DNA of 5,911 bases from JAVKSL01 sp039583695 (GCA_039583695.1 JAVKSL010000134.1:1-5911), one strand, 5' to 3'; positions 1 to 5,745 are shown, numbered from the stretch's first letter. Numbers and translations are program-made. Notes: generated by a model from the sequence alone, not told the origin.

Positions 1-61
1 AGCCCCGCCCCGAGAGACGGAGTGGGTGCAACCCGGAGTACCTCGACAGCATCTGCGCTGC

Positions 62-1042
62 TCAGGTCATCAAACGCTGTTGAGGATCACGTACGCGTGT
101 CGGTAGGCGATCATTGAAAATGTAGGTCCCTGAGTGCCCTGGGTGGTCCAGATCGACGCGCAGGCCGGTCTTGGTGCGGGTGGTGCTGATGTAGTTGACG
201 ACGGTCTCGTAGTCGGTGAGCGGCCGGCCTGCCCAGTTCTTGGAGATCTCGGAGAACACCCTGTGCTCGATGGGGTTGTACTTGGATGCGCCGCTCGGGT
301 AGGAGCAGACCGTGACACTGAGCCCGTAGGGGTCGGCGAGGTGGTGCTGGAGGCTGTGCCTCCAGGCCCGGGAGCGTGCTCCGTTGGACCCGCCGCAGTC
401 GGCGAGGACGAGTAGTTCGGTCGCCTCGGGGTAGCGCTGGCCGTGGCAGTCCCACCACCTCGCCAAGTTGTCGACGGCGAAGTCGGCGGTGTCATGGGTC
501 GTGCCGACCGAGACACAGGCTTCGTTGGCACTGACGTCGTAGATGCCGTAGGGCAGGGCGACCCCCAAGGCGTCGGAGGGGAAGTCGTGGTCGAGCACCG
601 GCACCGGCTCCTCGGCCCAGGTCGCCCCGGGGTGCTTGAAGTCCCCGACCAGCTCCCGGTGCTTGGCATCGACGCTCACGACGGGCAGGCCAGCTTGGGT
701 GAAGGTCTCCCGCATCCTGGCGATGTAGGCGAACTGGGCGTCGCGCCCGGGGTCCTTTGTCCGGTTGAGCTTCTTGGCGTTCGATCTGAGCCGGTAGCCG
801 AGGCCCTTCAAGAGCTTTCCGACGGTGTTGGCAGAGACGTCGATGCCGGCCGAGCGCAGCTCGTCGGCGACCTTCTCGGTGGTGCGCCTGGTCCATTTGA
901 CGCCGCTGACGGGGTCGCCGGCGGTGTCTGTGGCCATCAGCTGGTGGATCGCCTCGATGACCTCGGGGGTGCTTTTTTTGCCGAAGGCCGAGCTGGAGGT
1001 CTTCCTCAAAGAGCACGGCGTCGAGCTCCTGCGCCCGGCCAA
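62..1042 (-). pseudogene. ISAzo13-family DDE transposase, truncated at both ends
   Basis: The open frame has 326 codons and encodes the catalytic core of an ISAzo13-family (Rhodopirellula-type) transposase. The expected acidic triad is visible: D125 in VVSVDAKHRELVGDFK, D215 in LVLADCGGSNG, and E259 in the SKYNPIEHRVFSEISKNW segment. The upstream helical part (about residues 24-100) also fits the family. Two things show it is broken. The first 22 or so residues, including the ATG at 1040-1042, are antisense of the neighbouring IS982 fragment, so the true N-terminus is missing. After the GLRV segment (about residue 296) the protein does not continue into the usual C-terminal block ending near FHGEWNYT. 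Family members are usually some 400 residues or more. An internal ATG at 935-937 could still start the core. Family assignment is confident; any residual activity is doubtful. Confidence 0.85.
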
Positions 1043-1300
1043 GGTGAACGAGCGCCCCCGCCCCGGCGCCAGCTACCTGAAGCCGCTGCGCCAGCTCATC
1101 GAGTCGGTGAACGACACCTTGAAGGGCCAGCTCGACCTGGAACGCCACGGAGGCCATACCATCCAAGGGGTCGTCACCCGGGTGCTCCAGCGGCTGCTCG
1201 CCTACGTCGCTGCGATCTGGCACAACCGCCTGACCGGTCAGCCGATCGCCCGCTCGCTCATCGCCTATGACCACTGAGGACCCCTTGGAATCACTCGTCC
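120..1300. mobile_element. Composite scar of two truncated insertion sequences (ISAzo13-type and IS982-type)
   Basis: Two transposase fragments of different families lie head-to-head: an ISAzo13-type fragment on the minus strand and an IS982-type 3' fragment on the plus strand. Both have lost their 5' ends and meet at a run of seven T (973-979). The left limit is placed near 120-155, where the ISAzo13 protein stops resembling its family. The right limit is placed near 1300, about 25 bases past the IS982 stop codon, where methyltransferase coding on the other strand begins. I could not identify terminal inverted repeats or target-site duplications, so both outer limits are estimates. Neither element looks able to move by itself. 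Confidence 0.7.
981..1277 (+). pseudogene. IS982-family transposase, C-terminal fragment
   Basis: About 98 codons of the C-terminal end of an IS982-family transposase remain, ending at TGA 1275-1277. Characteristic blocks are the RQLIESVNDTLKGQLDLE stretch, which holds the catalytic glutamate region, then HGGHTIQG, the AAIWHN motif, and the terminal RSLIAYDH. A complete family member is near 290-300 residues, so roughly two thirds including the first two catalytic aspartates are absent. The sequence before codon 981 belongs to the ISAzo13 fragment read in antisense, so the frame stays open upstream by chance and contains an accidental ATG at 825. The 23 bases after the stop probably include the element's right end, because methyltransferase coding starts just beyond on the other strand. 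No function remains. Confidence 0.85.
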
Positions 1301-1891
1301 TAGGCGGGCATCACCATCGGCGTAGGTCGCACCCGCATCGTCTAGGTAGGGCTCCGGTTCCTCGAAGTACGAGTACCGCACGCACAAGTCGTCCTCTGCG
1401 AGCGCCCATGCCAGGGGATGGCCGTCATGCACCTAGAGGCGGCCCCCCGGGCGCAGCAGGGCAGCGACCTGGCTCGCCCAACGCTGAACACTCGGCAGCC
1501 AGCACAGAGCCCCGACGCTCACGTACACCAGGTCATAGCGTGCCGGCGTGAGAACCTCCGCGGCGTGAAGAACGTCGCCCTTTACAAACCGCGTGCGGTT
1601 GGCGAGGCCAGCGCGTTCGGCCAACATGCGGGCTTGATCGATCGCGGCCCCCGAGAAGTCCAGCCCCGTCACCCGCGCCCCGGCGTTGGCCAAGGCCAGG
1701 GTATCTAGACCGAAGTGGCACTGCAGGTGTACGACCTCAAGACCCGACACGTCTCCCAGGACCTCGAGTTCCCATCCACGAGGACCCGGTCGTTCCCGCA
1801 GCCACCTCTCCACGTCGTAGAAATTGGAGGCGACATGGATCGGTACCCGATCATCCCAGTTAGCACGATCGACCGCGATGTACTCATCCAT
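1301..1891 (-). pseudogene. Class I SAM-dependent methyltransferase, amber-interrupted and 3'-truncated
   Basis: The frame begins at ATG 1889-1891 (MDEYIAVDRANWDDRV), where family-like sequence starts; an ATG at 1984 would only add an unconvincing 31-residue leader. The Rossmann-fold methyltransferase motifs occur in order: the SAM-binding VVHLQCHFGLDTLAL, the acidic strand GLDFSGAAID, FVKGDVL, YDLVYVSVGALCWLP, and LLRPGGRL. A TAG (complement of 1433-1435) follows directly. The same frame then continues with VHDGHPLAWALAEDD and a YFEEPEPYLDDAGATYADG segment, which is normal sequence for this family, until about 1301. There it runs into the IS982 remnant. About 196 codons remain of a usual 260-280, so the C-terminal substrate domain is lost. 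The substrate cannot be told. The missing residue is probably tyrosine (TAC or TAT to TAG). Confidence 0.85.
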
Positions 1892-2235
1892 CCCGTCTAT
1901 GAAGGTACGTTTCCAAGCGCCCGCGTGCCGCGACCGCACGCCGGGCCTGTTCGGACCGGCCGATGCCGCGCGTTGGAGAGGCATACCGCGCCCCCAGAAG
2001 ATGCCCCCGAACCCCGCTGAGCCGACCTGGGCGGAGGGGCGCTCATGCGTGCCGTTCCCGGCGCCCTATTCGATCTCGGCCTCCCCGTCCCACAAGCCGG
2101 ATGCCCTACGGGCGGTCATCCGCCACCGACGGCGAACGTACGTATTGTCGGGTCATCGCTTCGGCAAGGTCCTGGTGGGCCCCCACGGTCCTGCAAGGCG
2201 ATCGGTGCACTCCGGGTCAGCCGGGACGAACTCGA

Positions 2236-2258
2236 GGGGGGCGCGGGCTCAGGGAGGG
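2236..2258 (+). promoter_or_regulatory. Putative G-quadruplex-forming tract upstream of GNAT gene
   Basis: Four G-runs of at least three (2236-2241, 2245-2247, 2252-2254, 2256-2258) are separated by loops of 3, 4 and 1 bases, with a fifth GGG at 2267-2269. This fits the canonical G3+N1-7 pattern on the coding strand, ending 36 bases before the acetyltransferase start. A role in transcription or translation is inference; such tracts also arise by chance in G+C-rich DNA. Confidence 0.35.
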
Positions 2259-2262
2259 TCTC

Positions 2263-2268
2263 AGGAGG
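2263..2268 (+). promoter_or_regulatory. Perfect Shine-Dalgarno sequence AGGAGG, oddly far from the GNAT start
   Basis: AGGAGG lies 26 bases before the GNAT ATG at 2295, too far for ordinary initiation. It is 15 bases before an ATG at 2284, which is in a different frame and opens a motif-free shadow frame. No in-frame start codon lies at a suitable distance. Confidence 0.4.
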
Positions 2269-2294
2269 GAGGCTTTGTCTGCGATGATCGTGCC

Positions 2295-2870
2295 ATGGCA
2301 ACGGACCCGCTCGGCGCGGCCAGCTCAGTTCCGGTGGCAGCAGAGTCCCAGCTGCGTGTTCGTGAGATGCGCGTGGCCGAGGTCGCGATCCGTATTGACT
2401 ACTTCCACAACGCGTCGGATGAGCACTTGCGTACCCTCGGAGTGGACCGGACGCTGCTCCCGTCGCGTGAGGCGTGGCGAGAGTTCTATGAAGCCGACTA
2501 CGCCCGGCCGATCCAGGAGCGCGAGAACTACTCGCTGGTGTGGGAGCTCGCCGATCAGATCGTCGGCTTCAGCTCAACTGATCAAATCACCTTCGGGGAG
2601 CAGGCCTTCATGCACTTGCATATCCTCGAGCCGGACCGCCGACAGTCAGGCATGGGTGTGCAGTTCGTGAGGCAGACGGCGGCCACCTACTTCCGAGTGC
2701 TGGAACTCCAGCGCTTGTACTGCCAGCCGAACGCATTCAACGTGGCGCCCAACCGCACCTTGCAACGGGCGGGCTTTCGCTATGTGTTCACCATGCCGGA
2801 GATGACGCCGAGCGCGATCAACTTTCCCCAGCCGATCACCCGCTGGGTGTTGGAGAAACCGCCGATTTGA
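2295..2870 (+). CDS. GNAT-family N-acetyltransferase
   Basis: The protein has 191 residues and probably transfers an acetyl group from acetyl-CoA to an amino group of an unidentified substrate in the cytosol. After a loose N-terminus, the GNAT fold begins at LRVREMR (20-26). A block resembling RIDYFHNASDEHLRTLGVD (33-51) is typical of one GNAT subgroup, ENYSLVWELADQIVGF (77-92) gives the central strands, and PDRRQSGMGVQF (113-124) is the acetyl-CoA-binding motif A with its R/Q-x-x-G-x-G/A pattern. NVAPNRTLQRAGFRYV (149-164) is motif B, where N153 precedes the usual AGF. The ATG at 2295 is chosen because homology begins soon after it and no better in-frame start exists; the frame is open further upstream but not protein-like there. 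The gene is monocistronic and converges on the ASCH gene. Family confident, substrate unknown. Confidence 0.88.
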   Translation: MATDPLGAASSVPVAAESQLRVREMRVAEVAIRIDYFHNASDEHLRTLGVDRTLLPSREAWREFYEADYARPIQERENYSLVWELADQIVGFSSTDQITFGEQAFMHLHILEPDRRQSGMGVQFVRQTAATYFRVLELQRLYCQPNAFNVAPNRTLQRAGFRYVFTMPEMTPSAINFPQPITRWVLEKPPI

Positions 2871-2883
2871 CGTCCAGTCGGTT

Positions 2884-2921
2884 GGGCACTCCCTCGTGCC
2901 CGCAGCAGGATCGGCTGCGGG
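2884..2921. terminator. Overlapping hairpins between convergent genes, probable bidirectional terminator
   Basis: Between the stop codons of the GNAT gene (2870) and the ASCH gene (2925) are two adjoining inverted repeats. GGGCAC/GTGCCC (2884-2889 with 2896-2901) has a 6-base loop. CCCGCAGC/GCTGCGGG (2899-2906 with 2914-2921) has a 7-base loop. They share three bases, so only one can form fully at a time. There is no T-tract on either side, which is common for actinomycete terminators. Confidence 0.5.
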
Positions 2922-2924
2922 GAC

Positions 2925-3362
2925 TCAGGCAGCGCCGCCATGCGCAGTGGCTGGCTCGATCAGCCGGAACCAGTGAACGACAACTGGCTCGGCCTCACGG
3001 AGTTGCCAGGTGGGGTCACCGGCGTCGGCGCGTACCAGGTCGGTGACCTCGCTCCAGAACGCCTCGTGGGCTCGTCTCCACTCCGCCGCGCTGGCGAACC
3101 CCTCGCCTTCGTCTCTGGCCACGTCATCGCCGACGAGGTGCAACGGGATGATTGTCACGCGTGTCGTCTCCACGACGCCGTGCGGCTGCCCACGGTGGTC
3201 CACCAGCGTCAGCCTCTGTCCGACCCGAGGCAGCGGCTGACCGGACAGGTACTCCACCGCCAGCGAGGAGGTGGCGGTCTTCTCGCCCCGCAGCACGGCC
3301 GCCGGGAGCCGATCGCCCAGACCGCGTTCATCGTCGTATCCAAAGCTGATGCTCTCGGCCAT
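2925..3362 (-). CDS. ASCH-domain protein (YhfF-like)
   Basis: This 145-residue protein is essentially a single ASCH domain, a PUA-like beta-barrel fold. Visible family features are GYDDERGLGDRLPAAVLRGEKTATSS (8-33), containing the GxKTxT signature, the barrel strands around VGQRLTLVDHRGQPHGVVETT (47-67), and DEGEGFASAAEWRRAHEAFW (84-103), the acidic EGEG plus W-x3-H segment of YhfF-type members. ASCH proteins are thought to bind RNA or nucleosides; the smaller E. coli relative YqfB hydrolyses N4-acetylcytidine, and another ASCH protein has been reported as a ribonuclease. No activity can be assigned here. It lies 47 bases after pyrE on the same strand, probably in one transcript. The ATG at 3360-3362 follows a TTGAG only 2 bases away, a weak ribosome site. 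No signal peptide or membrane segment is seen. Confidence 0.88.
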   Translation of the reverse strand: MAESISFGYDDERGLGDRLPAAVLRGEKTATSSLAVEYLSGQPLPRVGQRLTLVDHRGQPHGVVETTRVTIIPLHLVGDDVARDEGEGFASAAEWRRAHEAFWSEVTDLVRADAGDPTWQLREAEPVVVHWFRLIEPATAHGGAA

Positions 3363-3364
3363 GG

Positions 3365-3378
3365 CTCAACTCTGCCAG
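3365..3378 (-). repeat. Start-codon box, copy 2 (before ASCH gene)
   Basis: On the minus strand this reads CTGGCAGAGTTGAG and ends 2 bases before the ASCH ATG. It differs at one position from the box before pyrE at 3962-3975. Shared use as a ribosome site or as an extended leaderless promoter is inference. Confidence 0.5.
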
Positions 3379-3409
3379 TCGGGGCAGCCTGACCGCATGG
3401 CGATGGCCT

Positions 3410-3958
3410 TCAAGGAGCGGCCTCGTGTCCATCTTGCTCTCGGAGGATCCGGTCGAGCTCGGATCGCTCGACCGCTGCCCGCAGGGCGACACCATGCGCT
3501 CCGAGAGCCGCGCTTCCTCCCTGGTCACGGTCGATGGCGCACAACGCCACATCGAGAATCGCTCCGGCTTTCCTGAGTTGCTCGCACCCAGCCACAAGTG
3601 CGCCGGCGGTGGTAACGACATCCTCGACCGCGACGATTCTCAAGCCATCGACCGAGATGCCTTCGACTGCCTTGCGGGTGCCGTAGTCCTTCGCGGTTTT
3701 GCGGACGAAGACGGCGGGAAGGCCACTGACCTGCGAGAGGACGGTGACGAGGGGGATACCGCCCATCTCCATGCCAACAAGGACATCACAGGGTGGGAGC
3801 AGGTCGACCATTGCGGTAGCGACTTCGAGCAGAAGCGTCGGGTCGGACTCGAAGAGGTACTTGTCGAAGTACTCAGTGCTCATCACGCCAGAGCGGAGCA
3901 CGAAGTGGCCACGAAGCTGACAAACGTCAAGGAGTCGGCGAGCGAGGTCAGTGCTCAT
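3410..3958 (-). CDS. pyrE: Orotate phosphoribosyltransferase
   Basis: The 182-residue protein matches type I orotate phosphoribosyltransferase, which joins orotate and PRPP to give orotidine 5'-phosphate in de novo pyrimidine synthesis. Visible blocks are FVLRSG (19-24), STEYFDKYLFESDP (27-40), DVLVGMEMGGIPL (58-70), the active-site loop VRKTAKDYGTRKAVEG (85-100) with the Arg-Lys-x-x-Lys pattern, and the PRPP-binding loop VAVEDVVTTAGA (109-120), with the two acidic residues followed by T-x-x-G/A. The start at ATG 3956-3958 is preferred: GAGG precedes it closely and family sequence begins at once, whereas an upstream ATG at 4048 would add 30 unconserved residues. Length is at the short end for the family. 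No other pyrimidine gene is nearby, so it may be the sole OPRT or a salvage-type paralogue linked to the adjacent ASCH gene. Confidence 0.9.
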   Translation of the reverse strand: MSTDLARRLLDVCQLRGHFVLRSGVMSTEYFDKYLFESDPTLLLEVATAMVDLLPPCDVLVGMEMGGIPLVTVLSQVSGLPAVFVRKTAKDYGTRKAVEGISVDGLRIVAVEDVVTTAGALVAGCEQLRKAGAILDVALCAIDRDQGGSAALGAHGVALRAAVERSELDRILREQDGHEAAP

Positions 3959-3961
3959 CGC

Positions 3962-3975
3962 CTCAAGTCTGCCAG
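3962..3975 (-). repeat. Start-codon box, copy 1 (before pyrE)
   Basis: On the minus strand this reads CTGGCAGACTTGAG and ends 3 bases before the pyrE ATG; with the next base it contains GAGG. It is 13/14 identical to the box before the ASCH gene. Confidence 0.5.
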
Positions 3976-4056
3976 GAAGAGCCCAGGGTAGCTGTCTCGT
4001 AGCAGGAACCCCCTGCGGGCGGTCGTCCACCGTGAGCGGCCCGAACACACATACGT

Positions 4057-4062
4057 ATCATA
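4057..4062 (-). promoter_or_regulatory. Candidate -10 element (TATGAT) for pyrE-ASCH transcript
   Basis: On the minus strand TATGAT is one change from TATAAT and is the most AT-rich spot between the hydrolase gene and pyrE. No convincing -35 hexamer lies 16-19 bases upstream, which is often so in actinomycetes. Transcription would begin near 4050 and give a leader of about 90 bases. An 8-base palindrome ATACGTAT (4051-4058) overlaps it and could be an operator. Confidence 0.35.
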
Positions 4063-4154
4063 GAATCCATCTGCGGGGGCGCTGTGACGGACCTTGGAAG
4101 ACGTTCACAAGCAGTCGAGGGGCTGCCGCAAGCCTTTGGCTTTTGGGGTACGAG

Positions 4155-5111
4155 CTACGAAGGGGGCGGGCCACCGGCCATGACGTCGATAGCCGCTGCG
4201 AACTCTTGGCCCATGCTGCCGCCGAAGTGCCCGGCGTCGTCGATGACTGCGAGCCGGCTGGCCGGCCATGCTTTGTGCAGCTCCCACGCGGTGTCGAGCG
4301 GCCCGGAAATGTCGTGGAGGCCGTGGATCAGCACGGCAGGGATGTGGGCGATGTGGTGCAGGTTGGCCATCACCTCGTTGTCGGCCAGGAAGCAGCCGTG
4401 CCCCCAGTAGTGAGTCACCAGTCGGGCGAAGACCAGCTGCCAGGACAACTCGCGGACACTCAGGTGGGGCGTGTAGTCGGGGGCCAGGGACATGTGGGTG
4501 TCCTCCCAGGTACACCAGCGGCGGGCCGCTTCTTCCCGCAGGGCCTGATCGGGGCTGGCAAGCAAGCGGGCGTAGGCGGCGGCAAGGTCGCCGCTGCGCT
4601 CGGCATCGGGCACCAGCTTGACGAAATGGTCCCATTCGCGGGGGAAGACCCGTCCCATATCGCGGGTGATCCATTGCGTCTCCCGCCTGCGGCCTGAGGT
4701 CACGGCGGCCAACACCATGCCGAGCACTCTTTCGGGATATCGCTCGGCGTAGACAAGGGCGAGGGTCACACCCCAAGAGCCGCCAACGACAACCCAGCGG
4801 TCGATGCCCAGATGGATGCGCAGCCGCTCGATGTCACCAACGAGGTGATCGGTGGTGTTGGTCGACAGGTCAGCGTCGGCGACGCTGGCGAGGGGCCGGG
4901 AGCGGCCGCATCCCCGCTGGTCGAAGACGACGGCCCGGTAGCGTGACGGGTCGAAGTTGCGGCGGCTGTTCGGCGATGACGGAGAGCCTGGCCCGCCGTG
5001 CAGCCACACCGCCGGGGTTCCATCCGGCGAGCCGACCGTCTCCCAGTAGAGCGAGTGGCCATCGCCGACGTCGAGGTGGCCGAAGTCGTAGGGCTCGATG
5101 GGCGGGTACAC
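4155..5111 (-). CDS. pip: Proline iminopeptidase (alpha/beta hydrolase, S33 family)
   Basis: The predicted 318-residue cytosolic serine peptidase should release N-terminal proline from peptides. From the GTG start, motifs are YPPIEPYDFGHLDVGDG (2-18), typical of the family's N-terminus; the oxyanion-hole segment LHGGPGSP (37-44); FDQRGCGRS (63-71); the nucleophile elbow GGSWG (110-114) with Ser112; HGLHDISGP (263-271) with Asp267; and DDAGHFGG (291-298) with His295. The triad is therefore complete. The helical cap around 140-240 contains the usual WxxWE-like RWCTWEDTH. GTG 5109-5111 is preferred because the protein then aligns end to end with the usual length of about 313-320. ATG 5187-5189 would add 26 low-complexity residues. 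Neither start has a strong ribosome site. It ends at TAG 4155-4157, about 200 bases before pyrE, so it probably has its own transcript. Other S33 aminopeptidase specificities are possible. Confidence 0.9.
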   Translation of the reverse strand: MYPPIEPYDFGHLDVGDGHSLYWETVGSPDGTPAVWLHGGPGSPSSPNSRRNFDPSRYRAVVFDQRGCGRSRPLASVADADLSTNTTDHLVGDIERLRIHLGIDRWVVVGGSWGVTLALVYAERYPERVLGMVLAAVTSGRRRETQWITRDMGRVFPREWDHFVKLVPDAERSGDLAAAYARLLASPDQALREEAARRWCTWEDTHMSLAPDYTPHLSVRELSWQLVFARLVTHYWGHGCFLADNEVMANLHHIAHIPAVLIHGLHDISGPLDTAWELHKAWPASRLAVIDDAGHFGGSMGQEFAAAIDVMAGGPPPS

Positions 5112-5408
5112 ACCATCAATCGTGTCAGCTGTCGGGCGCGAGGGAGGCGCGGCCACCTCGGCCCTGCCCGCAGCCCATTCCCCCCTCATGCGGACCGCGG
5201 GGTCTTGGAGCAGACTGCTGCTGCTGCGTCGCTGCCGACCTCAGCCGGTCACCGGGGGCGAGGGAGGGGAGCCGGAGATCCTGGCCGGGACTGCCGGTCG
5301 CCAGCGTGCTAGACCCATCCGAGATGACGACGTCCCTGGGCGCCCCGGGGCGCGGTGCCTCTTCGCTCAACCAGCTATCAGACACGTTGACGAGGCCGCC
5401 TAATCCTG
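5112..5408. other. Intergenic stretch upstream of the hydrolase gene
   Basis: This interval separates the divergent hydrolase gene and the frameshifted plus-strand gene. A minus-strand frame (5385 down to 5125) crosses it, but the product is low in complexity (Gln and Gly/Arg runs) and overlaps the hydrolase's optional N-terminal extension; I do not count it as a gene. The stretch holds a short CTG run (5215-5226), a 14-base palindrome (5340-5353) and a TTGACG (5387-5392) that could be a -35 element with no good -10 partner. Confidence 0.5.
5340..5353. promoter_or_regulatory. 14-base perfect palindrome
   Basis: GCGCCCCGGGGCGC is a perfect inverted repeat without spacer, lying between two divergent genes about 55 bases before the plus-strand start. 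It could be a regulator site, but G+C-rich palindromes of this kind also arise by chance. Confidence 0.3.
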
Positions 5409-5706
5409 GTGTCGACCGCGCAAACCTGCTGGGGTTCTTGCGGGGTTACCCCGCTCGGGGGACAGCCCGCACTACCACATCTGGACCGACGCTCTTCACG
5501 GGCGGCAGCTGGCTCGCGAGGCGACGAACGACTGGAACAGGGGTACGTACGTCCGCTGGACCGTCGCCTTCGCTTGGACGGCGTTCGAGGCCACCTGCGA
5601 ATACCTCACCGGCGCTCCCACACTCGGGACTCGCTTCAGGGAACGTCTGGCAATCGGTGTGGCTTCCACCTTGGCGGTCGGAGCCCTTTTTGCCTGCTCC
5701 AGGTAG
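5409..5706 (+). pseudogene. Unrecognised protein gene, one-base frameshift at a G5 run
   Basis: Two overlapping frames form one plausible protein. The first starts at GTG 5409 and reads MSTAQTCWGSCGVTPLG. If one G of the G5 run 5457-5461 is skipped, reading continues with DSPHYHIWTDALHGRQLARE, then ATNDWNRGTYVRWTVAFAWT, AFEATCEYLTGAPTLGTRF and the hydrophobic tail LAIGVASTLAVGALFACSR, ending at TAG 5704-5706. The second part has balanced composition, many aromatics and mostly G or C in third position, unlike the Arg/Ser-rich products of the other frames here. It has no ATG, GTG or TTG near its beginning, so by itself it could not be translated normally. Total length would be about 98 residues. 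I do not recognise the family; the helical W-rich centre is vaguely like HEPN-type folds, but this is a guess. It may be a frameshifted gene, a sequencing error or recoded. Confidence 0.55.
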
Positions 5707-5745
5707 GCATCTCTTAGCGCCAGGCAAGCAGCACAGCAGTGCCCG

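Larger units (their letters stand above)
1892..2294. other. Gene-free stretch between methyltransferase remnant and GNAT gene
   Basis: Open frames cross this 403-base interval on both strands, but their predicted proteins are rich in Arg, Pro, Gly and Ser, show no recognisable motif and look like chance frames in G+C-rich DNA. It must hold the divergent start signals for the minus-strand methyltransferase and the plus-strand acetyltransferase, but I see no strong -35/-10 pair. Its last 60 bases are conspicuously G-rich on the plus strand and include a perfect AGGAGG. Confidence 0.5.

Noticed and set aside
134..1270. Long plus-strand frames (134-415, 443-1270) opposite the ISAzo13 fragment
   Set aside because: They are antisense to a recognised transposase and show no motif; long antisense frames are usual in G+C-rich coding DNA.
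492..1274. Minus-strand 260-codon frame crossing both IS remnants
   Set aside because: It is out of frame with the ISAzo13 protein and antisense to IS982; the product is Arg/Gly/Ala-rich without family features.
1824..2294. Upstream extension of the GNAT frame to an ATG at 1824
   Set aside because: The extra 157 residues overlap the methyltransferase in antisense and have no protein-like pattern; the GNAT fold begins after 2295.
2940..3392. Plus-strand frame opposite the ASCH gene
   Set aside because: The minus strand carries clear ASCH signatures; this is a shadow frame.
4130..4142. Small hairpin AAGCC-TTT-GGCTT downstream of the hydrolase stop
   Set aside because: A 5-base stem with a 3-base loop and no T-tract on the minus strand is too weak to call a terminator.
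3951..4697. Plus-strand 248-codon frame opposite the hydrolase 3' half
   Set aside because: Antisense to the hydrolase, whose catalytic Asp and His segments lie there.
5215..5226. Four CTG units in tandem
   Set aside because: Too short to be a meaningful microsatellite; common in G+C-rich DNA.
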